64,000 nt of DNA from Faecalibacter bovis. Its GTDB lineage: Bacteria; Bacteroidota; Bacteroidia; Flavobacteriales; Weeksellaceae. The notes under the pieces were generated by a model. The model was not told the origin of the DNA. It worked only from the letters and a program-made list of their open reading frames with translations, and ran no database searches. Every line of letters starts with the position of its first letter. The first letter of the stretch is position 1. The position numbers and the translations under genes were made by a program. The DNA is taken from NCBI RefSeq assembly GCF_017948305.1, contig NZ_CP072842.1:1501001-1565000 (forward strand), written 5' to 3'. Below are positions 9,335 to 18,432 of this stretch, in pieces.

Positions 9335-9964
9335 ATGTCAGGTATCATTGGTAAAAAGATCGCTATGACTAGTTTATTTGATGAGAACGGGAAAAACATT
9401 CCTGTGACTATCGTACAAGCTGGACCATGTGTGGTTACTCAAGTCAGAACCTTAGAGAAAGATGGGTATGTTTCTGCTCAACTTGGTTTCGATGACGCAA
9501 AAGAAAAAAACACGACTAATGCTTTAAAAGGTCACTTCAAGAAAGCTGGTACAACTCCAAAACGTAAGTTAGTTGAGTTTTACGGGAACGAATGGGTTGA
9601 GTCTTTAAACTTAGGAGATGTTGTAGGAGTTGATTTAATCAACGAAGGGGAATTTGTAAGTGTTACAGGTACTTCTAAAGGTAAAGGTTTCCAAGGTGTT
9701 GTTAAACGTCATGGTTTCGGTGGAGTAGGTCAAGCTACACACGGTCAACATAACCGTTTAAGAGCTCCAGGTTCTATCGGTGCTGGTTCTGATCCTTCTC
9801 GTGTATTCAAAGGAATGCGTATGGCTGGAAGAATGGGTGGTAAACAAGTTACTGTTCAGAACTTACAAGTTTTAAAAGTGGATACGGAACAAAACCTTTT
9901 AATTGTTAAAGGTGCTATCCCAGGTCCAAAAAGTTCATACGTAATCGTTAGAAGATTCAAGTAA
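9335..9964 (+). CDS. rplC: 50S ribosomal protein L3
   Basis: uL3 of 209 residues, an early assembly protein reaching towards the peptidyl transferase centre. The central loop [20 protein letters not shown] and the motif [20 protein letters not shown] are intact. First gene after the internal promoter, with a structured leader. Its stop codon overlaps the rplD start by one base (TAATG). Confidence 0.98.
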   Translation: MSGIIGKKIAMTSLFDENGKNIPVTIVQAGPCVVTQVRTLEKDGYVSAQLGFDDAKEKNTTNALKGHFKKAGTTPKRKLVEFYGNEWVESLNLGDVVGVDLINEGEFVSVTGTSKGKGFQGVVKRHGFGGVGQATHGQHNRLRAPGSIGAGSDPSRVFKGMRMAGRMGGKQVTVQNLQVLKVDTEQNLLIVKGAIPGPKSSYVIVRRFK

Positions 9965-10593
9965 TGGAAGTAGTAGTATTAAACATAAACGGTCAAGAGA
10001 CTGGAAGAACAGTTTCTTTAGACGAGACAGTTTTTGGAATTGAGCCATCTGCACATACTGTGTATTTAGAAGTTAAGCAATACTTAGCTGCTCAACGTCA
10101 AGGAACTCACAAAGCAAAAGAAAGAGCTGAAATTGCGGGATCTACTCGTAAAATCAAAAAACAAAAAGGTACTGGTACTGCACGTGCGGGATCTATCAAA
10201 TCTCCTGTTTTCCGTGGAGGAGGTAGAGTTTTCGGACCACGTCCAAGAAACTACTCTTTCAAGTTAAACAAAGCTCAAAAGAGATTAGCTAAAAAATCTG
10301 TATTATCTCAGAAATTAGCTGATAACGAAATTAAAGTTGTTGAAAACTTTACATTCGAAGCGCCTAAGACTAAAGAATTCAAATCTATCTTATCTAACTT
10401 AGGATTAGAAGGTAAAAAATCTTTATTCGTAATGGGTGAAGCAAATAATAATGTATATTTGTCATCTCGCAATTTACAAAGAACTAAAGTTGTAACTACT
10501 TCTGAATTAAATGTTTTCGATTTAATCAACGCTTCTGAAATTGTATTTTTAGAAGGTTCTTTAGCGTCTGTACAAGAAAATTTAAGTAAATAA
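9964..10593 (+). CDS. rplD: 50S ribosomal protein L4
   Basis: uL4 of 209 residues, lining the exit tunnel. The family loop KQKGTGTARAGSIKSPVFRG with following GGRVFGPRPR is present. Its start overlaps the rplC stop by one base, so the two are translationally coupled. L4 is the autogenous repressor of the S10 operon in enterobacteria; the rplC leader hairpin at 9277-9292 would be the place to look here. Confidence 0.97.
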   Translation: MEVVVLNINGQETGRTVSLDETVFGIEPSAHTVYLEVKQYLAAQRQGTHKAKERAEIAGSTRKIKKQKGTGTARAGSIKSPVFRGGGRVFGPRPRNYSFKLNKAQKRLAKKSVLSQKLADNEIKVVENFTFEAPKTKEFKSILSNLGLEGKKSLFVMGEANNNVYLSSRNLQRTKVVTTSELNVFDLINASEIVFLEGSLASVQENLSK

Positions 10594-10601
10594 AACGAAA
10601 A

Positions 10602-10886
10602 ATGGGAGTATTAATTAAACCAGTAATTTCAGAAAAAGCTACTAATAACAGTGAAGTATTAGGGCAATATTCGTTTTATGTAGATACAAAAGCTAACAAG
10701 ATTGAAATCAAAAAAGCTATTGAAGCAGCTTACGGTGTGAATGTAGTTTCAGTTAGTACTTTAGTTTCTGCTCCAAAAGTGAAAACTCGTTACACTAAAA
10801 CAGGTTTTCAAACTGGAAAAACAAATAAATTGAAAAAAGCGATCGTTAGCTTAGCTGAAGGTCAAGAAATTGAGTTGTTCGGATAA
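10602..10886 (+). CDS. rplW: 50S ribosomal protein L23
   Basis: uL23 of 94 residues, at the exit of the peptide tunnel where signal recognition particle and trigger factor dock. Recognised by the N-terminus LIKPVISEKATNN and the segment VDTKANKIEIKKAIEAAYGV. It lies 8 bases after rplD and 15 before rplB in the rplC-rpsN unit. Confidence 0.97.
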   Translation: MGVLIKPVISEKATNNSEVLGQYSFYVDTKANKIEIKKAIEAAYGVNVVSVSTLVSAPKVKTRYTKTGFQTGKTNKLKKAIVSLAEGQEIELFG

Positions 10887-10901
10887 TTTAAGAATTAAAA
10901 A

Positions 10902-11726
10902 ATGTCAGTAAGAAAATTAAAACCTATCACCCCAGGACAACGTTTTAGAGTCGTTAATGATTTCGCAGCTGTTGATAAAAACGCTAAGCCTGAGAAAACA
11001 TTATTAGAAGGAAAATCTAAATCGGGTGGACGTAACAACACTGGTAAAATGACAATGCGTTATATCGGTGGTGGACACAAACAAAAATACCGTATCATCG
11101 ATTTCAAACGTGATAAAGAAGGTGCTGCAACTGTAGAATCTGTACAATACGATCCAAACAGAACTGCATTCATCGCTTTATTATCTTACGAGGATGGTGA
11201 AAAACGTTACATTATCGCGCAAAACGGATTAAAAGCAGGACAAGTAATTGTTTCAGCTGATTCTGCAGAGCCAGAGGTAGGTAACGCAATGAAATTAAAA
11301 AACATTCCTTTAGGAACTGTAATCTCTTGTATTGAGTTACGTCCAGGACAAGGAGCTGTTATGGCACGTAGTGCTGGTACTTATGCGCAATTAGTTGCAC
11401 GTGATGGTAAATATGCTATCGTTAAGTTACCAAGTGGTGAAGTGAGAATGATTTTAGTGGAGTGTAAAGCAACAGTAGGTGTTGTATCTAACACAGATCA
11501 TCAGTTAGAAGTTTCTGGTAAAGCGGGACGTTCTAGATGGCAAGGTCGTCGTCCAAGAACTCGTCCAATGGTTATGAACCCAGTAGATCACCCAATGGGT
11601 GGTGGTGAAGGTCGTGCGACAGGAGGTATTCCTCGTTCTCGTAACGGAATTCCAGCGAAAGGTTACAAAACTCGCGACAAGAAAAAAGCGTCTAACAAAT
11701 ATATTGTTGAAAGAAGAAAAAAATAA
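10902..11726 (+). CDS. rplB: 50S ribosomal protein L2
   Basis: uL2 of 274 residues, required for subunit joining and peptidyl transferase function. Seen are [18 protein letters not shown] and the C-terminal [12 protein letters not shown] with the conserved histidine. The C-terminal tail is lysine and arginine rich. Stop codon is 3 bases before rpsS. Confidence 0.98.
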   Translation: MSVRKLKPITPGQRFRVVNDFAAVDKNAKPEKTLLEGKSKSGGRNNTGKMTMRYIGGGHKQKYRIIDFKRDKEGAATVESVQYDPNRTAFIALLSYEDGEKRYIIAQNGLKAGQVIVSADSAEPEVGNAMKLKNIPLGTVISCIELRPGQGAVMARSAGTYAQLVARDGKYAIVKLPSGEVRMILVECKATVGVVSNTDHQLEVSGKAGRSRWQGRRPRTRPMVMNPVDHPMGGGEGRATGGIPRSRNGIPAKGYKTRDKKKASNKYIVERRKK

Positions 11727-11729
11727 TTT

Positions 11730-12008
11730 ATGGCACGTTCATTAAAAAAAGGACCATTCATCCACTATAAATTAGAAAAGAAAGTTCTTGCTAATGTTGA
11801 ATCAGGAAGCAAAAACGTTATCAAAACTTGGTCGAGAGCATCAATGATTTCTCCAGATTTCGTAGGTCAAACGATCGCAGTTCACAACGGGAAACAATTT
11901 ATTCCAGTTTTTGTTACTGAGAATATGGTAGGTCATAAATTAGGTGAGTTCGCTCCAACACGTACTTTTAGAGGTCATGCCGGAGCTAAAAACAAAGGAA
12001 AAAAATAG
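11730..12008 (+). CDS. rpsS: 30S ribosomal protein S19
   Basis: uS19 of 92 residues, in the 30S head with S13. It begins [19 protein letters not shown] and carries [19 protein letters not shown] and [18 protein letters not shown], all family hallmarks. It lies between rplB and rplV, with spacing of 3 and 9 bases. Confidence 0.98.
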   Translation: MARSLKKGPFIHYKLEKKVLANVESGSKNVIKTWSRASMISPDFVGQTIAVHNGKQFIPVFVTENMVGHKLGEFAPTRTFRGHAGAKNKGKK

Positions 12009-12017
12009 TAAAAGGCC

Positions 12018-12434
12018 ATGGGATCTAGAAAGAGATTAAGTAATGAAAAAATCAAAGAAGCTAAAAAAGAAATAGCTTCTGCGAAATTAAATAATGTTCC
12101 TACATCTCCTCGTAAGATGAGATTAGTTACTGATATCATCCGTGGGGTTGAAATTCAAAAAGCTTTAGGTATTTTAAAATACACTAAAAATCACGCATCT
12201 ATCCGTTTAGAGAAATTGTTATTAAGCGCAATCGCTAACTGGCAAGTTAAAAACGAAGGAGCTGATATTGAAGAAGCTGGTTTATATGTAAAAACTATCT
12301 CTGTTGATAGTGCACGCCAATTAAAAAGAATTCGTACTGCACCTCAAGGTAGAGCACACAGAATCAGAAAACGTTCAAACCACGTAACTTTGGTTTTAGG
12401 AACTAAGGAAGATAAACAAAAAGTACAAGATTAA
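12018..12434 (+). CDS. rplV: 50S ribosomal protein L22
   Basis: uL22 of 138 residues, with a beta-hairpin that lines the exit tunnel. Family segments are [18 protein letters not shown] and the C-terminal [20 protein letters not shown]. The N-terminus has about 25 extra charged residues compared with the enterobacterial protein. Four bases separate it from rpsC. Confidence 0.97.
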   Translation: MGSRKRLSNEKIKEAKKEIASAKLNNVPTSPRKMRLVTDIIRGVEIQKALGILKYTKNHASIRLEKLLLSAIANWQVKNEGADIEEAGLYVKTISVDSARQLKRIRTAPQGRAHRIRKRSNHVTLVLGTKEDKQKVQD

Positions 12435-12438
12435 GAAT

Positions 12439-13158
12439 ATGGGACAAAAGACTAATCCAATCGGAAATCGTTTAGGAATCATCAGAGGATGGGATTCTAA
12501 CTGGTACGGTGGAAACGACTATGGTGATAAAATTGCTGAAGATGCGAAAATTCGTACTTACTTAAGAGCACGTTTATCTAAAGCCGGAGTTTCTCGTATT
12601 TACATTGATCGTACTTTAAAATTAGTTACTGTAACTGTAACTACTGCTCGTCCAGGTATCATTATTGGTAAAGGTGGACAAGAGGTTGATAAATTAAAAG
12701 AAGAGTTAAAGAAAATCACTGGTAAAGAGGTTCAAATTAATATCTTCGAAATTAAGAGACCAGAATTAGATGCAATCTTAGTAGGTGATAGTATCGCTCG
12801 TCAAATTGAGAATCGTATTTCTTACCGTCGTGCAATTAAAATGGCAATCACTTCTGCAATGAGAATGAACGCTGAAGGTATCAAAGTTCAAATCTCTGGA
12901 CGTTTAAACGGAGCTGAAATGGCACGTTCTGAAACTTACAAAGATGGACGTATTCCTTTATCTACATTCCGTGCAGATATTGACTACCACATTTCAGAAG
13001 CTCACACAACTTACGGTCGTTTAGGGATCAAAGTGTGGATCATGAAAGGAGAGGTATATGGTAAGAGAGAATTATCTCCATTAGTTGGATTACAAAAGAA
13101 ACAAAAGAAATCTGACAACAGAAAAGGAGGTGAAAGATCTAATAATAGAAAGCGATAA
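12439..13158 (+). CDS. rpsC: 30S ribosomal protein S3
   Basis: uS3 of 239 residues, at the mRNA entry site. The KH domain motif [18 protein letters not shown] and the C-terminal [20 protein letters not shown] are present. The lysine-rich tail includes codons that spell AAGGAGGTGA (13124-13133), a perfect canonical Shine-Dalgarno sequence inside the reading frame. This is tolerable here because the 16S tail in this window no longer matches it. Confidence 0.98.
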   Translation: MGQKTNPIGNRLGIIRGWDSNWYGGNDYGDKIAEDAKIRTYLRARLSKAGVSRIYIDRTLKLVTVTVTTARPGIIIGKGGQEVDKLKEELKKITGKEVQINIFEIKRPELDAILVGDSIARQIENRISYRRAIKMAITSAMRMNAEGIKVQISGRLNGAEMARSETYKDGRIPLSTFRADIDYHISEAHTTYGRLGIKVWIMKGEVYGKRELSPLVGLQKKQKKSDNRKGGERSNNRKR

Positions 13159-13193
13159 TTTAGTTTTAAACTAACATAAAGAATTAAGTAGAT

Positions 13194-13613
13194 ATGTTAT
13201 CACCGAGAAGAGTAAAATTTAGAAAAACCCAAAAAGGTAAGATGAAAGGTGTTTCTCACAGAGGAACAGAATTAGCTTACGGGACTTTCGGGATCAAATC
13301 TTTAGACGAAGCGTTTATTACAGCTCGTCAAATCGAGGCAGCTCGTATTGCAGCTACTCGTTTCATGAAGAGAGAGGGTCAATTATGGATTAAAATATTT
13401 CCAGATAAACCAATTACTAAGAAACCAGCAGAGGTACGTATGGGTAAAGGTAAAGGTGCTCCAGAATATTGGGTAGCTCCAGTTCAACCAGGACGTATTA
13501 TTTTCGAAGTAGGAGGTGTGCCATTAGAGGTTGCTACTGAAGCATTGCGTTTAGCGGCTCAGAAATTACCTGTTAAGACTAAGTTTATCGTTGCACGTGA
13601 TTTCCAAAATTAA
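13194..13613 (+). CDS. rplP: 50S ribosomal protein L16
   Basis: uL16 of 139 residues, contacting the A-site tRNA. Recognised by [19 protein letters not shown], the segment [19 protein letters not shown] and [19 protein letters not shown]. The 35-base gap after rpsC is one of the wider ones in this unit but shows no promoter or terminator. Confidence 0.98.
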   Translation: MLSPRRVKFRKTQKGKMKGVSHRGTELAYGTFGIKSLDEAFITARQIEAARIAATRFMKREGQLWIKIFPDKPITKKPAEVRMGKGKGAPEYWVAPVQPGRIIFEVGGVPLEVATEALRLAAQKLPVKTKFIVARDFQN

Positions 13614-13637
13614 TTAATTAAAAAAAATTAAGAAAAA

Positions 13638-13826
13638 ATGAAAGCAGCAGATATCAGAAATCTAAGCGTAGAGGAGATTAAAGCTAAATTAGCTGAAGAA
13701 CAAGCAAACTACGATTCGTTAAAATTAACAAACGCAGTTTCTCCTGTAGGAAATCCAATCGGTATTAGAGACTTACGCAGAACAATTGCACGTCTTCAAA
13801 CTGTATTAAACGAAAAACAATCATAA
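13638..13826 (+). CDS. rpmC: 50S ribosomal protein L29
   Basis: uL29 of 62 residues, two helices at the tunnel exit. It starts MKAADIRNLSVEEIKAKLAE and has the family segment NPIGIRDLRRTIARLQTVL. It lies between rplP and rpsQ as in most bacteria. Confidence 0.96.
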   Translation: MKAADIRNLSVEEIKAKLAEEQANYDSLKLTNAVSPVGNPIGIRDLRRTIARLQTVLNEKQS

Positions 13827-13842
13827 CAGTAATCTGTAACTG

Positions 13843-14097
13843 ATGGAAAGAAATTTAAGAAAAGAAAGAATTGGTTTAGTTACTTCAAACAAAATGGATA
13901 AAACCATTGTAGTAGCTGAAACTAAAAAGCAAAAGCACCCATTCTATGGGAAATTCGTTGTAAAAACGAAAAAATATACAGCGCACGACGAATCTAACGA
14001 GTGTAACGAAGGTGACACTGTGCGTATCATGGAAACTCGTCCTTTGTCTAAAAACAAAAGATGGAGATTAGTAGAAATTATTGAAAGAGCTAAATAA
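13843..14097 (+). CDS. rpsQ: 30S ribosomal protein S17
   Basis: uS17 of 84 residues with an OB fold. Signature segments are [19 protein letters not shown] and the C-terminal [20 protein letters not shown]. It lies 16 bases after rpmC and 8 before rplN. Confidence 0.97.
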   Translation: MERNLRKERIGLVTSNKMDKTIVVAETKKQKHPFYGKFVVKTKKYTAHDESNECNEGDTVRIMETRPLSKNKRWRLVEIIERAK

Positions 14098-14105
14098 TAT
14101 AAGTT

Positions 14106-14474
14106 ATGTTACAACAAGAATCTAGATTAAAAGTTGCAGATAACACAGGAGCTCGTGAAGCATTAGTAATCCGCGTTTTAGGTGGTACTAAGAGAAGATA
14201 CGCATCAGTTGGTGACAAAATCGTAGTTGCTATTAAAGATGCAACTCCAAACGGAAACGTTAAGAAGGGTGCTGTATCTAAAGCTGTTGTAGTTAGAACT
14301 AAGAAAGAAGTTCGTAGAAAAGACGGTTCATATATCCGTTTCGACGATAATGCTTGTGTATTATTAAATACTCAAGGTGAGATGCGTGGTACTCGTGTAT
14401 TCGGTCCAGTAGCTCGTGAATTACGTGATAAAGAGTATATGAAAATTGTATCATTAGCCCCAGAGGTATTATAA
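14106..14474 (+). CDS. rplN: 50S ribosomal protein L14
   Basis: uL14 of 122 residues, at an intersubunit bridge and the docking site of RsfS. It starts [20 protein letters not shown] and has [19 protein letters not shown] and [20 protein letters not shown]. All are family hallmarks and the length is standard. Confidence 0.98.
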   Translation: MLQQESRLKVADNTGAREALVIRVLGGTKRRYASVGDKIVVAIKDATPNGNVKKGAVSKAVVVRTKKEVRRKDGSYIRFDDNACVLLNTQGEMRGTRVFGPVARELRDKEYMKIVSLAPEVL

Positions 14475-14483
14475 TATAACAAC

Positions 14484-14798
14484 ATGGCAAAGTTAAAAAT
14501 TAAAAAAGGAGACAAAGTAGTCGTATTATCAGGTTCTTCTAAAGGACAAACTGGTACTGTGTTACGCGTATTCCCTGACAAAGCTAAAGCTATCGTTGAA
14601 GGGGTTAATATTGCAAAAAAACGTGTAAAGCCAAGCGCACAAAATCCACAAGGTGGAGTTGTAGAGAAAGAAGCTCAAATCTATTTATGTAAATTGGCTT
14701 TAGTTGATCCAGAAACTGGAAAACCAACGAAAGTTGCTGTCAAAGTTGAAGGTGATAAAAAAGTAAGAATTGCTAAAAAATCAGGTAAAGCTATCTAA
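14484..14798 (+). CDS. rplX: 50S ribosomal protein L24
   Basis: uL24 of 104 residues, an assembly initiator with an N-terminal KOW motif ([20 protein letters not shown]). The bases before ATG (ATAATATAACAAC) contain no Shine-Dalgarno sequence. It is followed after 2 bases by rplE. Confidence 0.97.
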   Translation: MAKLKIKKGDKVVVLSGSSKGQTGTVLRVFPDKAKAIVEGVNIAKKRVKPSAQNPQGGVVEKEAQIYLCKLALVDPETGKPTKVAVKVEGDKKVRIAKKSGKAI

Positions 14799-14800
14799 TC

Positions 14801-15364
14801 ATGAGTACAACTAAATACACACCTCGTCCGCAGGTTAAATATAAAGAAGAGATTGTATCTGCTTTAATGGAAGAGTTTGGATACAAATCTATTATGCAAG
14901 TTCCTAAATTAGAGAAAATTGTTTTATCTCAAGGTTTAGGTGCTGCAACAGCTGATAAAAAAATCGTTGATTACGCTATCGAAGAGTTAGAATTAATCAC
15001 AGGTCAAAAAGCAGTTGGAACTATCTCTAAGAAAGATGAGGCAGCTTTCAAATTACGTAAAGGAATGCCAATTGGGGCAAAAGTTACTTTACGTGGTGAG
15101 AAAATGTACGAATTTTTAGAGCGTTTAGTTTCAGCATCTTTACCTCGTGTACGTGACTTTAGCGGTATTTCAGCTACAGGTTTTGATGGTAGAGGTAACT
15201 ATAACTTAGGTATCAAAGAACAAATCATCTTCCCTGAGATTAATATTGATAAAATCAAGAAAATTCAAGGTTTAGATATTACTTTCGTAACATCTGCTAA
15301 CACAGATAAGGAAGCTAAATCTTTATTAACTAAGTTCGGTTTACCATTTACTAAAGAAAATTAA
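14801..15364 (+). CDS. rplE: 50S ribosomal protein L5
   Basis: uL5 of 187 residues, which binds 5S rRNA and the P-site tRNA. Family segments are [35 protein letters not shown] and the end [20 protein letters not shown]. Starts 2 bases after rplX; rpsN follows 3 bases on. Confidence 0.98.
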   Translation: MSTTKYTPRPQVKYKEEIVSALMEEFGYKSIMQVPKLEKIVLSQGLGAATADKKIVDYAIEELELITGQKAVGTISKKDEAAFKLRKGMPIGAKVTLRGEKMYEFLERLVSASLPRVRDFSGISATGFDGRGNYNLGIKEQIIFPEINIDKIKKIQGLDITFVTSANTDKEAKSLLTKFGLPFTKEN

Positions 15365-15367
15365 GCT

Positions 15368-15637
15368 ATGGCTAAAGAATCAATGAAAGCGCGTGAGCGC
15401 AAAAGAGAGGCATTGGTAGCTAAATATGCTGCTAAACGTCAAGCTTTATTAGAAGCTGGTGACTACGATGCTTTACAAAAATTACCTAAAAACGCTTCAC
15501 CAGTACGTTTACACAACCGTTGTAAATTAACTGGACGTCCAAGAGGATACATGAGAACTTTCGGGATCTCTCGTGTAACTTTCCGTGAGATGGCTAACGA
15601 AGGGTTAATCCCAGGTGTTAAAAAAGCTTCTTGGTAA
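15368..15637 (+). CDS. rpsN: 30S ribosomal protein S14, zinc-free type
   Basis: uS14 of 89 residues. It has the longer form with a single cysteine (Cys52 in [20 protein letters not shown]), so it lacks the four-cysteine zinc ribbon of the short form. The C-terminus is typical ([11 protein letters not shown]). It is the last gene of the rplC unit, and a strong hairpin terminator follows within 25 bases. Confidence 0.97.
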   Translation: MAKESMKARERKREALVAKYAAKRQALLEAGDYDALQKLPKNASPVRLHNRCKLTGRPRGYMRTFGISRVTFREMANEGLIPGVKKASW

Positions 15638-15660
15638 TCTACCAATAGTTTTATAAATAT

Positions 15661-15692
15661 AAATCCTTACTCGCAAGAGTAAGGATTTTTTT
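15661..15692 (+). terminator. Terminator after rpsN
   Basis: A 12-bp perfect stem (AAATCCTTACTC and complement) with a GCAA loop and a T-run. It ends the rplC-rpsN unit. Confidence 0.88.
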
Positions 15693-15789
15693 ATTTATAC
15701 AGTTTTGTATTTTTTTGACTGTAAAACGGTTACTACAAACCAAAATAATTATTTTATTGGTTGATATAGTTTTATTTAAAAAAAAGATA

Positions 15790-15797
15790 TATATTTG
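15790..15797 (+). promoter_or_regulatory. Promoter -7 box of the rpsH to rplQ unit
   Basis: TATATTTG matches TANNTTTG. No clear -33 TTTG is seen at 18-19 bp. The predicted leader before rpsH is about 75 bases and holds two small hairpins. Confidence 0.6.
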
Positions 15798-15800
15798 CAA

Positions 15801-15857
15801 CCCAAATGCATAGTGCATTTTGGTCAAGTTTAATTTTAAAAGTAGGGCTTTAAGCTC
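15801..15857 (+). promoter_or_regulatory. Structured leader of rpsH
   Basis: Two inverted repeats follow the promoter: AAATGCA-TAG-TGCATTT at 15804-15820, then TAGGGCT-TTA-AGCTCTA (one G-U pair) near 15843-15859. Neither has a T-run. S8 is an autogenous repressor in other bacteria and binds such stems, so this is a candidate S8 site by inference. Confidence 0.35.
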
Positions 15858-15876
15858 TATACTATAGAATTATTTT

Positions 15877-16278
15877 ATGTATACAGATCCAATTTCAGAT
15901 TTTCTAACTCGTGTTAGAAATGCAATGATGGCGGGACACAAAGTTGTTGAAATCCCAGCATCAAAAATTAAAAAAGAGATCACTAAGATCTTATTTGAAC
16001 AAGGTTACATCTTAAACTACAAATTTGAAGGACAAGATCAACCTCAAGGAACAATCAAAATCGCTTTAAAGTACGACAAAGTATCTAAAGAGCCAGCTAT
16101 TCGTAAAATCAAGAGAGCTTCTACTCCAGGTTTACGTCAGTACGCAGGAGCAAAAGAATTACCTCGTGTATTAAACGGTTTAGGTATTGCTATTGTTTCT
16201 ACTTCTAAAGGAGTAATGACTGACAAACAAGCTCGTCAAGAGAATGTAGGTGGTGAGGTATTATGTTTTGTTTACTAA
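15877..16278 (+). CDS. rpsH: 30S ribosomal protein S8
   Basis: uS8 of 133 residues, which organises the 16S central domain. It starts [20 protein letters not shown] and ends with [20 protein letters not shown] and GGEVLCFVY. Here it opens a new transcription unit with its own promoter and leader, while rplE-rpsN, its usual operon partners, are in the previous unit. Confidence 0.98.
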   Translation: MYTDPISDFLTRVRNAMMAGHKVVEIPASKIKKEITKILFEQGYILNYKFEGQDQPQGTIKIALKYDKVSKEPAIRKIKRASTPGLRQYAGAKELPRVLNGLGIAIVSTSKGVMTDKQARQENVGGEVLCFVY

Positions 16279-16297
16279 TATTTAAAAGCAAGTAATT

Positions 16298-16843
16298 ATG
16301 TCAAGAATAGGAAAAGCAACAATAAATATCCCAACTTCTGCAACTGTAGAATTTGCTAACAATGTTGTAACTGTAAAAGGAAACAATATTGAGATGACTC
16401 AAACTTTAAAACAAGGATTCGAAGTTACTATCGAGGAAGGAGTTTTATCAGTAGTTCGTCCATCTGATTCTAAAGAAGATAGATCTTTACACGGATTATA
16501 CCGCGCATTAATCAATAACATGATTATCGGTGTAACTGAAGGATTCAAAAAACAATTAGAATTAGTAGGGGTTGGATACAGAGCATCAAACCAAGGTCAG
16601 AAATTAGATTTATCTTTAGGTTTCTCTCACAACATCTTAATGGAAATTCCTGCTGAAGTAAAAGTTGAAACTTTAACTGAAAAAGGTAAAAACCCAATCA
16701 TTACATTATCTTCTCACGACAACCAATTATTAGGTATGATCGTTGCGAAAATTAGAGGTTTCCGTAAGCCAGAACCATACAAAGGAAAAGGTATCAAGTT
16801 CGTAGGAGAAATTATTAGAAGAAAAGCAGGTAAATCTGCATAA
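16298..16843 (+). CDS. rplF: 50S ribosomal protein L6
   Basis: uL6 of 181 residues, near the factor-binding site. Family features are MSRIGKATINIPTSATVEF, LELVGVGYRASNQGQKLDLS and the end KPEPYKGKGIKFVGEIIRRK. Lies 19 bases after rpsH. Confidence 0.98.
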   Translation: MSRIGKATINIPTSATVEFANNVVTVKGNNIEMTQTLKQGFEVTIEEGVLSVVRPSDSKEDRSLHGLYRALINNMIIGVTEGFKKQLELVGVGYRASNQGQKLDLSLGFSHNILMEIPAEVKVETLTEKGKNPIITLSSHDNQLLGMIVAKIRGFRKPEPYKGKGIKFVGEIIRRKAGKSA

Positions 16844-16856
16844 AAATCATTGAAAA

Positions 16857-17204
16857 ATGGCATTATCTAAGACAGAAAAAAGACAAAAAATAAAAAGACG
16901 CGTTCGTCGTAATATTTTTGGTACAGCTGAAAAACCTCGTTTATCAGTTTACCGTTCAAACAAAGAAATTTACGCTCAAATCATCGACGATAACTCAGGT
17001 GTAACTTTAGCTTCAGCTTCATCTCGTGAAGCAGGTGTTGAAGGAGCAAAAACTGAACAATCAACAACTGTTGGTAAAGCTTTAGCTGCGAAAGCAATCG
17101 CTAAAGGAATTGAAACTGTTGTTTTTGATCGTAACGGTTTCGTATATCATGGTAGAATCAAAGCTTTAGCTGAAGGTGCTAGAGAAGGTGGTTTAAAATT
17201 CTAA
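16857..17204 (+). CDS. rplR: 50S ribosomal protein L18
   Basis: uL18 of 115 residues, a 5S rRNA-binding protein. Segments [20 protein letters not shown] and [20 protein letters not shown] with the final ARE-GGLKF are family hallmarks. It lies between rplF and rpsE. Confidence 0.97.
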   Translation: MALSKTEKRQKIKRRVRRNIFGTAEKPRLSVYRSNKEIYAQIIDDNSGVTLASASSREAGVEGAKTEQSTTVGKALAAKAIAKGIETVVFDRNGFVYHGRIKALAEGAREGGLKF

Positions 17205-17220
17205 AAAAAGAAAAGAAATT

Positions 17221-17745
17221 ATGTTAGGATTTAAAAACGTAGAAAGAGTAAAACCAACAGGTTTAGATTTAAAAGATCGTTTAGTTGGAGTTCAACGTGT
17301 TACTAAAGTAACAAAAGGAGGTAGAGCATTTGGTTTCTCTGCAATCGTAGTTGTAGGAGATGGTAACGGAGTAGTAGGTTACGGTTTAGGTAAATCTAAA
17401 GATGTAGCTTCAGCTATCGCTAAAGCAATCGAAGACGCTAAGAAAAACTTAGTACGTATTCCATTAGCAGGTAACACAATCCCTCACGAACAAGAAGCTC
17501 GTTTCGGTGGTGCGCAAGTATTCATCCGTCCAGCAGCAAAAGGTACTGGGGTAATTGCAGGTGGAACTGTACGTGCGGTATTAGAATCAGTAGGTGTTAA
17601 AGATGTATTATCTAAATCTAAAGGTTCTTCTAACCCTCACAATGCGGTTAAAGCATCTATGCGTACTTTATTAAGTTTACGTTCAGCTGAAACTATCGCT
17701 CGTCAAAGAGGTATTTCTGTAAGTAAAGTGTTCAACGGTCAATAA
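17221..17745 (+). CDS. rpsE: 30S ribosomal protein S5
   Basis: uS5 of 174 residues, at the mRNA entry channel and important for fidelity. The N-terminal double-stranded RNA binding fold includes [20 protein letters not shown] and [20 protein letters not shown]; the C-terminal part has [20 protein letters not shown]. The length is standard. Confidence 0.98.
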   Translation: MLGFKNVERVKPTGLDLKDRLVGVQRVTKVTKGGRAFGFSAIVVVGDGNGVVGYGLGKSKDVASAIAKAIEDAKKNLVRIPLAGNTIPHEQEARFGGAQVFIRPAAKGTGVIAGGTVRAVLESVGVKDVLSKSKGSSNPHNAVKASMRTLLSLRSAETIARQRGISVSKVFNGQ

Positions 17746-17753
17746 TTATTATC

Positions 17754-17930
17754 ATGAAAGTAAGAGTAAAACAAACACGTAGTGCTATCAACCGTGATAA
17801 ATCACAAAAAGCAACTTTAGTAGCTTTAGGATTAAAGAAGTTGAATCAAGTAGTTGAACACGAATCTACACCTCAAATTGAAGGGATGATCCGTAAAATT
17901 CAACACTTAGTAGTTGTAGAAAGAGCTTAA
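17754..17930 (+). CDS. rpmD: 50S ribosomal protein L30
   Basis: uL30 of 58 residues, short but complete. It reads MKVRVKQTRSAINRDKSQKA and then TLVALGLKKLNQVVEHESTP, with the conserved GLKKLNQ turn and the end IRKIQHLVVVERA. It fills the gap between rpsE (8 bases upstream) and rplO (30 bases downstream), the normal place for rpmD. Confidence 0.96.
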   Translation: MKVRVKQTRSAINRDKSQKATLVALGLKKLNQVVEHESTPQIEGMIRKIQHLVVVERA

Positions 17931-17960
17931 TCGCTTTAACCTTTTAAAACATTTTTAAAA

Positions 17961-18419
17961 ATGAATTTAAGTAATTTAAAACCAGCAGCTGGTTCAGTAA
18001 AAAATAAATTCCGTAAAGGTAGAGGTGAAGGTAGTGGAAACGGTTTAACTGCAGGTCGTGGACACAAAGGTGCTAAATCTCGTTCTGGTTATTCAAGAAA
18101 AATCGGATTCGAGGGTGGACAAATGCCTTTACAAAGACGTTTACCAAAATTTGGTTTCAAAAACATCAACCGTGTTGAGTACAAAGGAATCAATTTAGAT
18201 ACTATCCAAACTTTAGTTGATAACAACAAAATTACGGATACATTAAACAAAGAAACTTTAGTAGAGTTAGGATTAGCTCACAAAAACGACTTAGTTAAAA
18301 TCTTAGGTCGTGGTGAATTAACTGCTGCTGTTACTATTACTGCTGATAAATTTACTCAAACAGCTCAAGAAGCTATTGAGAAAGTTGGTGGTAAAGTTGA
18401 ATTAATTAACGCTAAGTAA
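17961..18419 (+). CDS. rplO: 50S ribosomal protein L15
   Basis: uL15 of 152 residues. The glycine-rich N-terminus ([20 protein letters not shown]) and [20 protein letters not shown] are typical; the C-terminal domain ends with [20 protein letters not shown]. It is followed by secY, as in most bacteria. Confidence 0.98.
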   Translation: MNLSNLKPAAGSVKNKFRKGRGEGSGNGLTAGRGHKGAKSRSGYSRKIGFEGGQMPLQRRLPKFGFKNINRVEYKGINLDTIQTLVDNNKITDTLNKETLVELGLAHKNDLVKILGRGELTAAVTITADKFTQTAQEAIEKVGGKVELINAK

Positions 18420-18432
18420 TATTTTTTTATAG

